Shown here: one piece after another, positions 23,111-34,476 of the stretch
Layout: each line of letters opens with the position of its first letter
Numbering within the stretch: the stretch's first letter is position 1
Source: Porogramme epimiltina
Lineage: Eukaryota; Basidiomycota; Agaricomycetes; Polyporales; Polyporaceae
Assembly: GCA_900155495.1 (NCBI GenBank)
Contig: FTLJ01000473.1
Location: 53,969 to 117,968 of the forward strand
Direction: 5' to 3'
DNA: 64,000 nt
The notes under the pieces: generated by a model
What the model saw: only the letters and a program-made list of their open reading frames with translations
Databases searched by the model: none
Told to the model about the DNA's origin: nothing
Made by a program: the position numbers and the translations under genes

Positions 23111-23608
23111 GGAGTGATAAGGAGGCGCGGCGTACGTTGGAGGTTGCTGGGGTAGGGGGATGTCTGGGGTCCCGCTCCGGCATTCATCTGTGTACTCTAC
23201 TCCGCATGGACCGGGGCGCGTTACGTACGTAGGCACCGACGAGCGGACGGGCCCGATGGGCGCGCTCGGGGTCGCCGTGCGCGCGGTCATGCTTAAACCC
23301 AGGGAGCAAGTAATGCGATATGACTAGTGAGATATTTGTGTGGAGATGAGTGACGTCGAAGCACGGGTAAAATCCCAGTCCTGACACTAATTCAAGCGCT
23401 TTCTCCACGTTTTGAACTTAGGTAGATGTCGTTACGTGGTATGGAAGGCGGAAACGTCCACCTCAGATGACAGCGCACAAAACCTCACGCGGGGAGACAG
23501 AGGCATAGAACAACGGGGTATATTGCCATGTTCTACATTTTGTTATACATCCTCCCGTACCGAAATCCGTCCCGTATAAACATAATCCCGAGCCCGCTAG
23601 CGGCGCGC
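23111..23608. other. Convergent 3' spacer
   Basis: It lies between two converging stops, the sphingomyelinase on the left and the M35 protease on the right. Short open frames here are not convincing. Confidence 0.5.
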
Positions 23609-24842
23609 TTAGGCGAGCGAGGGGTTGTTCTCTGCGAAGTACTCGTGGCTGTCGGCGTTGAAGACGGCCTCGCTGGGGTTGCTCGACGCGAGGCTCTTCG
23701 CGGCGGTCTGGCCGTAGACGTAGTCGTCGGTGCCGCCGTTGGCAGTGAAGTGGGAGGACTGTGGGACGCGCGTCAGGGACCGGGTACGGAACGGGTATGT
23801 GAGAGGATCGTACCTCGTGGATGAGGGTGCCACCGCGGGAGTCGGTGCCGGTGACGGGCGCGCTCCAGAAGGCACCGCAGAGGTAGACGGTGCCGTAGTC
23901 GTCGGGGTAGACGTACGCGTAGGTGTCGGACTCCGTGCACGTGCAGTCGTAGGTGAAGGACGAGTAGGAGCCGCTGCTCATCTTGTTGAAGTGGCTGAGC
24001 ACGGTGCTGTGGCGCGAGGTGGTGTACGAGCCGAACCAGGTCGTGTAGCGCGTCGTCGACGAGGTGTGGCTGGAGAGGTAGCTGTGGGGGCGGGCCGCGC
24101 GTCAGCTATGCCGTCCCCTCTAGGGCGCGTGTGCAGATGAAGGACGTACGAGTACGCGTTGGCGGCGTAGGTCTGCGCCGCGGAGGCCGCGGCGACGAGG
24201 GCGGTCTGGCGGGTGGAAGAGCAGCCGACGTAGGACGCGCGCTTGGTGAGCGTGGGGCGGACGGCCGCGAGCTTGCCAGCGAGGGAGGCGACGTGGTTCT
24301 CGGCATCAGCGCGGATGGCAACAGCCTCGCCGGTCGCGGAGTCGACGTAGTGGAAGAGGTTGGAGGCCTCGACGGTGTACGCGGCCTCACCGGGGGCGGT
24401 GAAGTTGTACGCAGCCGACACTAGCAGAGAGAGTAAGGGTCAGCACCGGTGCAGAGCCAGGAGGGCATTCCGACTCACAGTCGTGCGTCACAGTGAAGGA
24501 GGCACCGGGGGCAAGGACGGTGAAGGTCGCAACGTCCTCGCTCTTGGCAGCCTTGTCGAGGCTGTACTTGACCTTCGCACCGACGAAGGCAGGGCTCTCG
24601 CCCGCGTCCGTGGTGATGGCGAAGGTGTTGGTCGGGAGCGTGTTCAGGGCGCCGCGGGGGTCGTTGATGAGCTTGAGGGTCTCGTCACCAGTGTTGGTGA
24701 CGGTGGTGGAGACCTTGAGGTTCTCAACACCGTCAACCGCCTCGGGGCCGGAGACCTTGAGGGAAAGGCCGGGGGCAGCGGAGACAGCAACCGCAGAGGC
24801 CGCGAGGGCGATGAGGGTGGCACGGAGGGAGGAGGAGAACAT
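23609..24842 (-). CDS. Secreted peptidyl-Lys metalloendopeptidase (M35, deuterolysin family)
   Basis: Exons on the minus strand (24479-24842, 24150-24420, 23814-24081, 23609-23758) join to 350 residues, close to what I recall for the Grifola enzyme precursor. It cleaves before lysine outside the cell. The start at 24842 gives a signal peptide (LRATLIALAASAVAVSAAPG). A propeptide follows and ends at a dibasic KR just before ASYVGCSSTRQ, where the mature enzyme should begin. Mature hallmarks are the conserved FTYDCTCTESDTYAYVYPDD and the zinc site HESSH with downstream GGTDDY, whose Asp is the third ligand of the aspzincin clan. Conserved DSHEYFAENNP lies near the end. The last intron splits the zinc motif between HE and SSH. 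An in-frame ATG at 24881 would add 13 residues and spoil the signal peptide. Confidence 0.93.
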
Positions 24843-26362
24843 GGCGTCGAAGCTCAGGAGTGCGGTAGGCTGGCTGAACACGGAGGACCGGTGACCGATG
24901 AGTTGAGGTTGTCGACATGGTAGGCTTTATACCTGGACGGTATCTGGAGTTACCGCGCCGGAACCGAGGACGACCTGCAACAGCTCTGGTTGCCTCCGGA
25001 GGATAAGCAGGAGACACATGCAAAGGTGGGCACTGTGGATGCCAAGACATTCAAGTCGCGTGATGGAAGCAGTGCATCGAAGGGTGGGTCGGTAGGGCCG
25101 GACTGGGAGATCCATGATGCTACCCTCCCGATCGAGGAGGTCGTGCCAGGGCAAGCGGCGCCGTGGAAGCGGGTCGCGGCTGATGAGCACGGCGTCGGTG
25201 GCTTAGAGAAGCTGTTGTTAGAGCGCACAGCTAGAACGCGGCTTGAACCTTGGTGGACTATGGAAGCAGTGGCAACATGCCATACCCGCGCCATGTGGTC
25301 CGAGGTGACGACGTCGGGCATTTGACGGAGATTTAACAGTGAATGCCGAGGATGTGGACTAAACGCGGGAGTCAAGTGTTAAGTAGGTGGTGAACGGCGA
25401 GGACTCGCGAGAGGGGTGGGATCACTCACAACACTGACGACATAGAGTCCCCCAGGCCCGTTTCACGGGTTCGACAGGGCTGTTACAGGAGAAGGGCAGA
25501 AAGAGGCAGGAGGGGCTGAGCACGCGAGGTGCAGTCTTGGCAGGCAAAGAGAGTTGGTGTTTTGCATGGTGCGTATGTTGATAAGGGTTCTGTGCACGCT
25601 GCGACCAGGCCGGCAGTTGGAACGGACAGGGTTCTTGAGAGCAGCGATCTGGAGACGGCTGTGGGCGCGGAGTCGCGCGGACGAAACGCGCTGCCGGCGG
25701 CGTATCGTCTCCGTCCACACGTCTCCCGGGCGCCTATCCCCTCGCTAGCCTCGCGCCGGGCCAACGCCGGGCAGCCCCGCCGCGCCCGCCGCCGTCCCTC
25801 CGTCGCTTCCTGCGCCCCGCACGCATGCTCCCCCTCTCACCTGATATTTCACCCGCGTGGGCCCCGCTTGATCGCACCAAATACTGGCCGTTGCGCAGCC
25901 GCTCATCCTCCTCTCTCTGCTCCACGTTCGCTCAGCGGGTCAACTTCACCCTGGCGGCCCAGTCTCTGTAGACATGTGCATCCTGCCCCGAGCCAAGCCA
26001 ATCTCTACAGCCACTTGCGTTCTCCTTCGTTCGTGGCAGATTGGCACGTTCACTGGCCCCCTTCCAGCCCGACTGAACCAGTCGCTGAAGCACCCTTGAC
26101 GGTTACATAAACGTAGATTGTCCCCTACAGACAGACGCGACCTAGGAAATATTCAAAGAGTGGTTACATGAGTTTGGCGACGGCCGTTGAGTCCGATACA
26201 ATCGAGTAGTGACAAAAGCCTACTTAAGGTGAGGCGCTATGATACTATTGCCCATTCCTAACGTAGATGTCTATGTCTATCTGTAGTATCTAATCTGTCG
26301 TCGAGATCTATCCTAAGGCTACAACAAGCTACAATGTTGTATTTCAACTCTATTCCAGACGG
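24843..26362. other. Intergenic stretch between the M35 protease and F-box gene 1
   Basis: About 1.5 kb holding the protease promoter on the left and the 3' flank of the F-box gene on the right. Open frames around 24,950-25,375 and 25,529-26,110 exist on both strands but have shifting composition and no recognisable motif. I annotate no gene. Confidence 0.5.
24926..24931 (-). promoter_or_regulatory. TATAAA box of the M35 protease gene
   Basis: On the minus strand this reads TATAAA, 84-89 bases upstream of the ATG at 24842. That is a good distance for a core promoter of a highly regulated secreted enzyme. Confidence 0.55.
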
Positions 26363-28049
26363 TCATGTGTCGTCCTTGAAGATGCTCCAGCCTAGCCGAT
26401 GGCCGCACCCCTCCACATGCTCCTCGTCCCGACCAGGACCAGCGAGGCACAGAAGCGGACACTCACGCGCACCTCCTCCCTCTTCCCTCCCACCAACAAG
26501 ATCTAGCTCGAACGCGGCTTCCTGCCTCACATCGACCAGGCCTGCCAAGCCTTGCTCTCCATGCTGGCCCTCCTCCTCCCACTCCGGCTCGCCCCTGTCC
26601 GCGAACCGCACGACCCTCGCGATGCCATTCCGGAAGCTCGTCAGGCTCAGGAGCCGGCTCCTCACAATCATCGCGACGCCCTCCGCCCAGCCGCGCTCGA
26701 ACTCCGCCCGCGCCGCCTCCCGCGCCTCCGGTGTGCCCCCGCCCGGCAGGCCCGCCGCCACTGAGCGCAGCGCGGGCGGCGCGGGGAGGATGCGAACGCG
26801 CTCGTCGCGCGGCGGAATGCGCGCGCGAGGGATCGTGACGTCCGACGCGCCCTCCGTGCGCTCCGGCTCGCGCGCGCGCAGGGAGATCGTCGCTGTCGCG
26901 AGGCCCTTGCGGCCCCGCTTCGCCTTGCCGCTCTTGCCCTTCTGCAGGGCGGGGTCGGGCTCCTCGTTGACGGTCACGTAGTAGTTCTCGACCCAGGTCT
27001 TGAGCTTCCTCTCGCGCTCTGTGGCGCGCCTTTTACCCACGAGCGCGAGCGTTCGCCCGAGCTCCATCCATTGCTGGAAAGGCTCACCGGCGTCGAGCTG
27101 CACGTCTGTACGTTGGCTGACGATGGGACAGCCATCTAGGACGAGAATTTGGATGTGAGGCATGCGGCCGAGAAGGCCTTCGAGATCCCTCGCGACGACG
27201 CTGCTTGTGGACATGTCGAGAAACTCCAAGTCCAGGAATGACCTGGGGAGGGAAAACAAATGATGGCACACTGGACGAGCTGGCACCCGCAGCCGAAAGT
27301 GTTTGAGGCCGCGGCCTATAGGAGAGATCCCAAGAGCCCCAAGAGGGTCAAGCCGAAAGAAGACGAGAGGCTGGGCGAATCCCGTCGGAGCGATGGCTGG
27401 GTCGAGGGGATCCTGCACCACCGAGAGCATAGGTAAGGGTTGTGATGGCCATCGGGACAGCGCGAGGAGGGTAGAGTCAAAGTATGCTCCCTAACGGAAG
27501 TCAGGTGGGCAATACAAACAAGCCGAATGGAGACATACCTTGAGGAACTGGTAGTAGGTTGCGCGCTGGACGCTGAATGGTAGACGAGGAATGGATGAAC
27601 TCTAGACACAAGATCGGGTGAATAAATTCAACACACTAGGGGCGAAATCTTAGCGACAACCCTCGCAGCTCTTTCATCGGGTGCTGAAATATCTCCTCCA
27701 AGTGCTCCGGCGCAAAGTTTGGTCCGACGTGCAGACTGAACTGGACCACGGAGGGGAGGAGAGTAGCGAGATTGACAAAGACGTCCGCATCCACTGACCA
27801 GCACTCGAAGGAGAACGTGCGTACGCGCGCAGCATCTTCGGGCGCGTTTCGGAGGCGCAAATAAAGCTGGAGGACCTGTTCACTGCGCTTGAGGCGAATG
27901 TCGTTAAAGAGAGGATATGTCGGGACTGGGGAGAGAGGGAGTGCTCGGCTGAGCGATAGGATCGATGATGTAAGATCTTCAGGCTCAAAGTACGCAATGA
28001 TTGTGTGGTAGAGTTCAGAAGGAAGGTTTGCAAAAGAGGCGGTACCCAT
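26363..28049 (-). CDS. F-box / LRR-like protein 1
   Basis: Exons 27637-28049, 27539-27572 and 26363-27490 join to 524 residues. The middle exon is only 34 nt. Residues about 5-40 form an F-box (FANLPSELYHTIIAYFEPED), the Skp1-binding module of SCF ubiquitin ligases. Leucine-rich segments follow (LATLLPSVVQFSLHVGPNFA, MKELRGLSLRF, LEFLDMSTSSVVARDLEGLL, MPHIQILVLDGCPIV), as in substrate-recognition F-box proteins. The C-terminal third is basic and then Glu-rich, with KGKSGKAKRGRKGL, and may be disordered. GC content is much higher in the last 700 bases. The substrate is unknown; families like this are greatly expanded in agaricomycetes. Confidence 0.8.
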
Positions 28050-28841
28050 CCGAAGTGGTATTCGTAGAAGGGGGGAGAAGCATCAGGGTGCGGATAAGAG
28101 ACTCGAGTGGGCGCCAAGGAGGATTCATCGCCTCAAAAATATTCTAATACACTGCTATTGGAGTCGCCCATGAGCGGATGTGAAGGGATAAGAGCGAAGC
28201 TTGACAGAGAAACTGCCAAAGATCGGCTCGACACTGCTACTGAAAGATACAGTCCTCACACGCCGAGAATGCCCATCGCTATAACTGCTGGCTCCTAGTG
28301 CCTAAGGCATGGCGTACAGTGGTAAAGGCGGTATTCGTATAGCTGAACAAACCATCTGTTCCTGGCTATGGATAGTGCATCTTTCTGGGCTATAAATAAT
28401 GATATCCTGCTATTCTGAAGACGCTACGACGGTGGATTCCATAAACATATGTCTGGGTGAACCACCCAATCCTGAAGAGTTTGTATTTGATTTACAATGC
28501 TGTTCAACATGTGAACACTCTCAGGAGCCGGGACCAACGGGCACACCTGACTTGCATTTAATCGTTCAAGAGCGTGGATGTAATGCTCGTGCAATCCTGA
28601 TCTCTGAAAGCATCTAGTTGGAGGAGGTTGTACACCGAGATCTCTCTCGCGCGTTGTGGGCCCCAACCAGCACGAGTAATATTATCGAGCACCGCGACTA
28701 TGACTTGTGTGTTGAAGTTCCAAACCATACGTAGTGTACGGCTGAACTACGTCCTGATTTCAGATTTAAACATTATTCGAGCGTGCAATACTGTCTAAGA
28801 TAATCGTCGATAAGTGTGTCCATGGACTTAAAAGAGGCCTC
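28050..28841. other. Intergenic spacer
   Basis: AT-richer DNA holding the promoter of F-box gene 1 and the 3' flank of the next minus-strand gene. Nothing coding is supported. Confidence 0.5.
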
Positions 28842-29790
28842 TCAATAGATGAGGGTCAAGAGGGATGCGGGATCTTCTGCGACGTGTGGGGGAAGCTCTC
28901 GCAGACTGTCAAGCCAAAAACGTCGCAGTCAGACCTACATCGTGCATCGTCTTATAGGCGATTGAAACTCACTATTCAGGGGCCAGCCGTGGGTGGTTGA
29001 GCACGTACTTCGTGAAAAGCAGAGGCTGTCGAGCATCATTACCATCGAGGAGGGCAACGTCAACGTTTCGCGTGATACGCACGAAATCTCTGGGGTGATC
29101 CCGCCCCTCAGCCTTCTCAAGTTCCATCCATTCCACTACTGCATTGTAGTGTTCCCTGCGCCCTTTCCGGCTGTGCTGCGTAAGTTTCCTCCGAAAGGAG
29201 TCTTCGACTTCGAAGCACGTTTAAGTTAGTTTTGGCAGAGTGTAGGAGAAGAGAAGCCGCGCACGGATTTCATGCTTCGGGTACCGGAGGCAGACATATG
29301 GAGCGTTCTTGAACGGCTCCGCCTGACGAATGTGTGGCGGGAACCAGTGATCGGCGTACGCCTGAGACTTTTCGTTGGGGCTGAGATCGGGCGGTGGCGA
29401 GCGGCGGTTCACAATGGCGAGGCGACAGGGGAGGATGTAGCCTTCAGCGATTCTGGTTCCCTTGAGGTAGTGGTTGTAGACCTCAACTAGGCCAGGACTG
29501 TCGAGGGCTGCAAGCCTGTGAAAGTACAAGAAGCAGGCGTCGAGTGGTCCCAGGTGGTCGACATATTCCTCGCCGAGGTCGTAGGCGTCGATGCACAACC
29601 GGCGGACTTGTTCTTCTGTAAAGAGATAACCGGCCAGATATACGTCGACTCGGATGGTGTAATTAGGTATAGATGGAGTCTTGGGAACGTCGTTGGAACG
29701 GACAGTAGAGGTCATGATGGTTGCGAAGGAAGGGTTCACCTTCATCGACCATCGATCATCCGTCTTGTGGCCAGTGGTCTCGTCTCCCAA
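28842..29790 (-). CDS. Unknown protein, 274 residues, with a hidden in-frame intron
   Basis: Exons 29265-29790, 28973-29207 and 28842-28905 join to 274 residues. The first intron (29208-29264) is 57 nt, a multiple of three, and contains an in-frame TAA. Without splicing the protein would look truncated at 189 residues. A GTGCGC donor, a CTAAC branch point and an AAG acceptor support it. The product contains TIRVDVYLAGYLFTEEQVRR, DAYDLGEEYVDHLGPLDACF, YRLAIV-like strands and, after the intron, YNAVVEWMELEKAEGRDHPR and LLFTKYVLNHPRLAPEYL. There is no signal peptide and no membrane helix. I do not recognise the family. It sits between two F-box genes on the same strand, but shares no clear homology with them. 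Confidence 0.7.
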
Positions 29791-30402
29791 CTTGGGGACG
29801 CCATGGAGGACTGCCCTGTGTACTGATTATCATGGAATAATGCATTCGTCAGTAGGTAGCTGCGTTCGGTAGGTGATGAGCACTAGCGGCGTGCTGATCA
29901 TGATGATCCCGGCAAGGTTCTAAAGTGAAGCTCCCAGGTGGTTCTAAAGGGAAGGTCCTACGCTCCCCAATCTCTGCTCGCCACCCTCCTACGTCTCGCA
30001 CACTTGAGATCTGGCCCTAGCGCATGACCACCCATTCTGTTCCTTGGACGGGTGCGCCTTTTCCAACAAATTGGTCCGCATGAGGTCCATTATAATTTAT
30101 CTCCATCTTTGCTCGCCACAATGTTCATCTGGATGGACTTCCATAGAGGGGATTCATATACATATGTGCCCTAGTATCTGCCCGGTCATTGTTTTTACGG
30201 GATTGAGAGGCCTCTGAAACTGCATCCTCGGTTTGCCGTGGTTCCTTATACTTGTAGAGTGGCGAAGAGCATACCAGGCGCAGGTCACGGACATTGTATA
30301 GATTGCCTCGTGCTGCTAATGGTTAAATGAGCTGGATGCGTCGAAACTGGTAATTAGCTATGTGGGTAGGGGTGCACTGATACAGGAGTTACAAATATTA
30401 GT
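29791..30402. other. Intergenic spacer
   Basis: Promoter of the 274-residue gene and 3' flank of F-box gene 2. No coding frame or RNA gene is seen. Confidence 0.5.
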
Positions 30403-31786
30403 TCATACAGGCGACGAGCTACCGACCCTCCAATCTGCATCAAGGAGATGGATTCCTCGCCTTGTGAGCCTCTTCCGCCACAACAACATCTCACCCTGCA
30501 CTCCTGCCTGTTGCGCCCGATCGGACATGCCATCCCTGAGCCACTTGACGTCGCGTGCTCGAACGAACCGCAGGCTCGGGAGCTTGGGAAGGAGCCGTTC
30601 GAGGACAAACCAAAAATCCTGTTTCGGCCTTGGGATCGACAAAATCTCGAGCTCGTGTTTCTCCGAGTTGGATAGAGTGAGGAGTGGCAGTGGGAGCTCG
30701 AGAGACACATGCCGGAGGGAGGGGCAGATGTCTAGGAGGGCTGAGGGGGAGGGGAACAACGTGGTTGGCCATTGTTTCACGGTATAGAGGTGGAGAGATG
30801 TAAGTTTATCGCCATGATGCGCAATAAATTGTGGCACGAGTGTCGATGGAACAGATAGCTCGTCATATGGAGTCAGTGTGAGATGTCGTACAGCGGGGAG
30901 TGGGGAGTAGAGGAGGGCAAATAGAGTCGGTGAAGAGGGCATGGAAAGAGCTGCCAATTTCCGAAGGAAAGGCAGGTGGAGGGGGTAGAAGCTGGGGGGA
31001 GGGTCGGTAGGAATAGCGTGGTCAGCGAATAATTCGCCAACGTCAACACCTGTTCCGACAACTTCAAGCTCTTCCAGCCTAGTACAGGCCCGCAATAGCT
31101 CGACAAACGAGTCACCGTGAAGCCGTGAGGATGTTTCCAACTGAATGCCCCTCAGCACGCGGATGTTCTGGATACCATCCCGGTTTGCAAAGCTGGCCAA
31201 TACACGTCGGCTAAGAGGAGTAAGAGGGCTGACGATGAGGGAGGTTAAGAAGGGGACCAGTGGGAAGATATTATTTAGTATCTCGTCGAGGTGGAATGCT
31301 TCCTCCGGGGAAGAGTACTGTACGTCGGCCATGTCTAACGTTTGGATCCATCGTCCTGGCGCGGAATACGGGATGCGGCGGATAGAGTCCCATTTCTGGT
31401 CGGCTTCTTGGAGACGTTCGGTAAGGCGCTCCAATACGCTTAGCGAGGAGACTCGGATACTCGCGTAAAACAGGGGCAGAACAACGGCCTAACAAAGAGA
31501 TGAGTAGAGTAATTCCTCATAATGCACCTACACTCACATTAAGGTTCCTCGACACGAGAAGTAGGCTTAACTTCTGGCTGACACTAATTGGCGTAGACAA
31601 CGTTGCATTTGCATCGTAGAGAGCAAAGAGGCACTCAAAAACTCTTGACCAAACTTCCGAGGGGAGAGGTTTACATGCGGGTTGATGGGGTAGAAGTGGG
31701 ATGAGCGGGAAACGGCTTGGACAGCGGGCAAGCGGCCGAGGACATAACCAGACGGTTTGAGGGACGAAAACGATAGTTGTGCTCAT
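30403..31786 (-). CDS. F-box / LRR-like protein 2
   Basis: Exons 31538-31786 and 30403-31488 join to 444 residues. An F-box begins near residue 39 (KPLPSEVWSRVFECLFALYD) and runs into SQKLSLLLVSRNLNAVVLPL, the usual second half of the basidiomycete F-box. Leucine-rich segments continue (LEELEVVGTGVDVGELF, VRHLTLTPYDELSVPSTL, LTSLHLYTVKQWP, LRHVSLELPLPLLTL). The likely role is substrate receptor of an SCF ubiquitin ligase. The target is unknown. The first 38 residues are proline- and arginine-containing and may be disordered. Confidence 0.8.
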
Positions 31787-32401
31787 AGTCAGGGGTTATG
31801 AACGTCCAGGAGAGTGTTGCTGATCATGACGGGAAAGCAGAACACACGACTGTGAAAGGCGGACGTGAGCGGAAGGGCCATGGGACATGGTTGGTGGTCG
31901 TGAGACACAGTTGGGCGCGCCGCGACCTCTTCCGCGCCGGAACCCCGCATCAAGGCCGCACCCGTCCTGCTCCGCCGTATGATTTTGATGACTCAATTTG
32001 GACTCTGTACTCAGCTCTCGAGACTCGGTAGACTCTTGCCTCAGAACGTCATACCTGATGAGCGAGCTCTTCTTGGTTCTATTGAACCCATCCGTACCCT
32101 TGTGGAATGGTTGTAAGCATTCGAGACTTGCGAGTGTTAAGAATAACTTAGCGCCAAACCTAGTACATATGGGGCATGAAATATAAGACACAAATCCGTA
32201 GGGGGCTACAGCCCACACTTTACTGTATAATGTAATCCAATATGTACTTCACGTTCTAGATAATCAGGCAGGCAATGCACTGAGGAAGACACTGCATTCA
32301 TTTCGCCAGTATTACTAGCTAAGCACAAACACATAATGTAGACGGGTGTCACTGACAGGGCAGCACCGACTAGCAATGGCACATAACAACTTTGATTATT
32401 A
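31787..32401. other. Intergenic spacer
   Basis: It separates the F-box gene 2 start from the WBP11 stop, both on the minus strand. The right half is AT-rich, and no gene is seen. Confidence 0.5.
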
Positions 32402-34216
32402 CTAGGTCTGCGCAGGTCCTAAAATATCGCTCATCTCCTGCAGGAACTTATCGTAATCATCTTTTGGAGGCTTCGCTAGGTCCTCTTTGGCATTGTCTTC
32501 ACCTTTCTGCCTTTTGGGCGGAGGGGCACCGAATTTGTCTTGGAGAGTGCTTAGAAGATCGGGCCTCGAGGCTGGGACCATTTCTCCTTCGTCATCATCA
32601 GCACCGACCGTGGGCGCAGCGTTGATCTTGGAGCCAGACCCTGCCGCTTTCTTCCGTTTCAAAGCGGCGGGAACAAATGCTGTACTCTCTTTCTTGAAAT
32701 CCCGGAGCTCGGGTTCTGCGGATATGACAGCGGACGCGGCCGGGGCAGGAGGTGAGCCGGCGGTTGATAGACGGACTCCACCAGAAGTAGGCTTGGACGG
32801 CAACGAAGGATTGCGCGGAAGGCTCGACGGTCCGGCGGCCCTTGCCGCACGATGAGCCTGAAAGGTCTGATGAGGGACTGAAGAAAGAGGGTCTTGCATT
32901 GCCCCCGTATTTGCCCCCCGGCGTGGATAGAAACCGGGAGGAGGTGGGGGCATCGATGGCTGGATTTGGTTTGGGGGGAACGGCGGAAATGGCAATGGTA
33001 GCGATCCGGGGGCACCTGGGAACGGAGGAAAACCTGGTGGAGGAGGTGGAGGTAGTCCTACAAACAAGGCAGGGGGAGGGGGAGGTACACCGATAATTGA
33101 GGACATCAGTGGAATGCCGGGTGGAGGCGGAGGTATCGTCTGGCCGTCCAGCATCCCGGGTAGTGGAGGAAGACCTGGAGGAAGAGGGGGGACGCTAATA
33201 GAGTTGGGTGGGGGTGGCTGATGAGCCGGAGGCATTTCGCTGGGTAGGGGCGGCGGAGGCAAACCTGTGTGTTCTATGAGTATCTTAGATATAACAAGTA
33301 CTTTTTGCATTACATACCCGAGCTAGAGCCCTCTTTTGGTGGAGGCGGTCCTTCTGGCATGGGTATGTCGTCGTCACTATCTCCAGACTGATCTTCTGGT
33401 GGTGGGCCCTCTGGCATAACGATATCGTCCCCTGTAGAGGACATGGGTTTGCTGTGGATTTAAATGAGCGAACTACACGTACCGGATCCGTCGTCTTCGG
33501 GCTCACTGTCCGCCTCGTTTGGGAGAAGTGCTGCCACGTCACGTTAGGAAAACTAAGCTAGAAACTCCACTATAACACCATCCACAAACCTCGTTCCACG
33601 TACGGCATACCTGGCGGAGGTACACCGAAAGGGTTCATCACTGGGTCATAGTAGATACTCCTTTCTGGATGTCGCGGGAGCCCATTCTTCTTGAAGAGAT
33701 TTCTTGACTTCGGAGCGACCTTGTCCTCATCATCGCGACGAGTACCCTCAACAGGTCGACGGGACTTGAAGACAAGTTTCCTGTGTTCAGGGTGTTCTTG
33801 GACGTATTCCTCTTTCTTCTTATTGATCTTTTCAAGTTCTGACTTGAGCTCTGCTAGACGTGCCTTGTCGGAAGCAGACGCTTCAGATGTCGACTCGAGC
33901 TTTGTGATATCATCCTCGAGGTCTTACAACGCATCGGCGTGAAAACGCGAGAGGAATGTAGTGGACAAGGACATACCTCGGGTATCCTTCTTAACTAAAG
34001 CAAAGTCCCGCGCCTTTGAGCGGTCGGCCTTATTCTACTGCACGAGAGATTCGTGAGCGCAAGATTGGACGAGATGGGATGTACAGAGCCTGCCTTCTTG
34101 AGCTCCTTCTTTCTCTGAGCTTTTCCTAGAAACACGTTGACGTCACGAGGTTCATTTTATCAAATCCTGTACTCACTATATGCATCAGCGGGGTTGGCGG
34201 ATTTGCCTTTGGCCAT
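32402..34216 (-). CDS. WBP11: Splicing factor WBP11 homologue
   Basis: WBP11 is a nuclear, proline-rich pre-mRNA splicing cofactor. The N-terminus begins MAKGKSANPADAY at 34216 and continues over short exons (34177-34216, 34094-34125, then one starting at 34034). It gives RKAQRKKELKKNKADRSKAR, the conserved basic WBP11 start. Next come a coiled-coil-like stretch (LEDDITKLESTSEASASDKA), the conserved YDPVMNPFGVPPPGMP and an acidic patch. The C-terminal 300 residues (32402-33310) hold long polyproline runs, expected WW/SH3 ligands, and end with DDYDKFLQEMSDILGPAQT. The intron at 34035-34093 appears to start with GC instead of GT. The alternative GT nine bases later would insert Ala-Gly-Ser into the conserved KKNK block. 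Confidence 0.85.
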
Positions 34217-34476
34217 AGCGTGAACAGAGAGTGGTAGCGAGAGGTTCAAGTGAGGTCACCCATTGGATTTTGGCGCCGGCGATGGCTGTCACTTCGGGAG
34301 CGAAGCACGTGCGTTGTCTATAGAGTCATGGGTGACCGTGTCCTCCGCACTGGCCTTCAACCTTCCCTCACCTCGGGAAGCCATAACCTATCTCACACCG
34401 TGCTCGACTCGCTCACTCTTGACTACACCACGCTCAACGACCGGGAGGACTTAGCTGTCTCTTTCTCAGTCTCACC
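34217..34476. promoter_or_regulatory. Divergent promoter, WBP11 / RNF10 homologue
   Basis: Only 260 bases separate the two divergent start codons, so the core promoters are adjacent or shared. No TATA box is evident. Confidence 0.55.

Noticed and set aside
29221..29790. Pseudogene with a premature stop
   Set aside because: A well-formed 57-nt intron removes the stop and keeps the frame, so an intact gene is the better reading.
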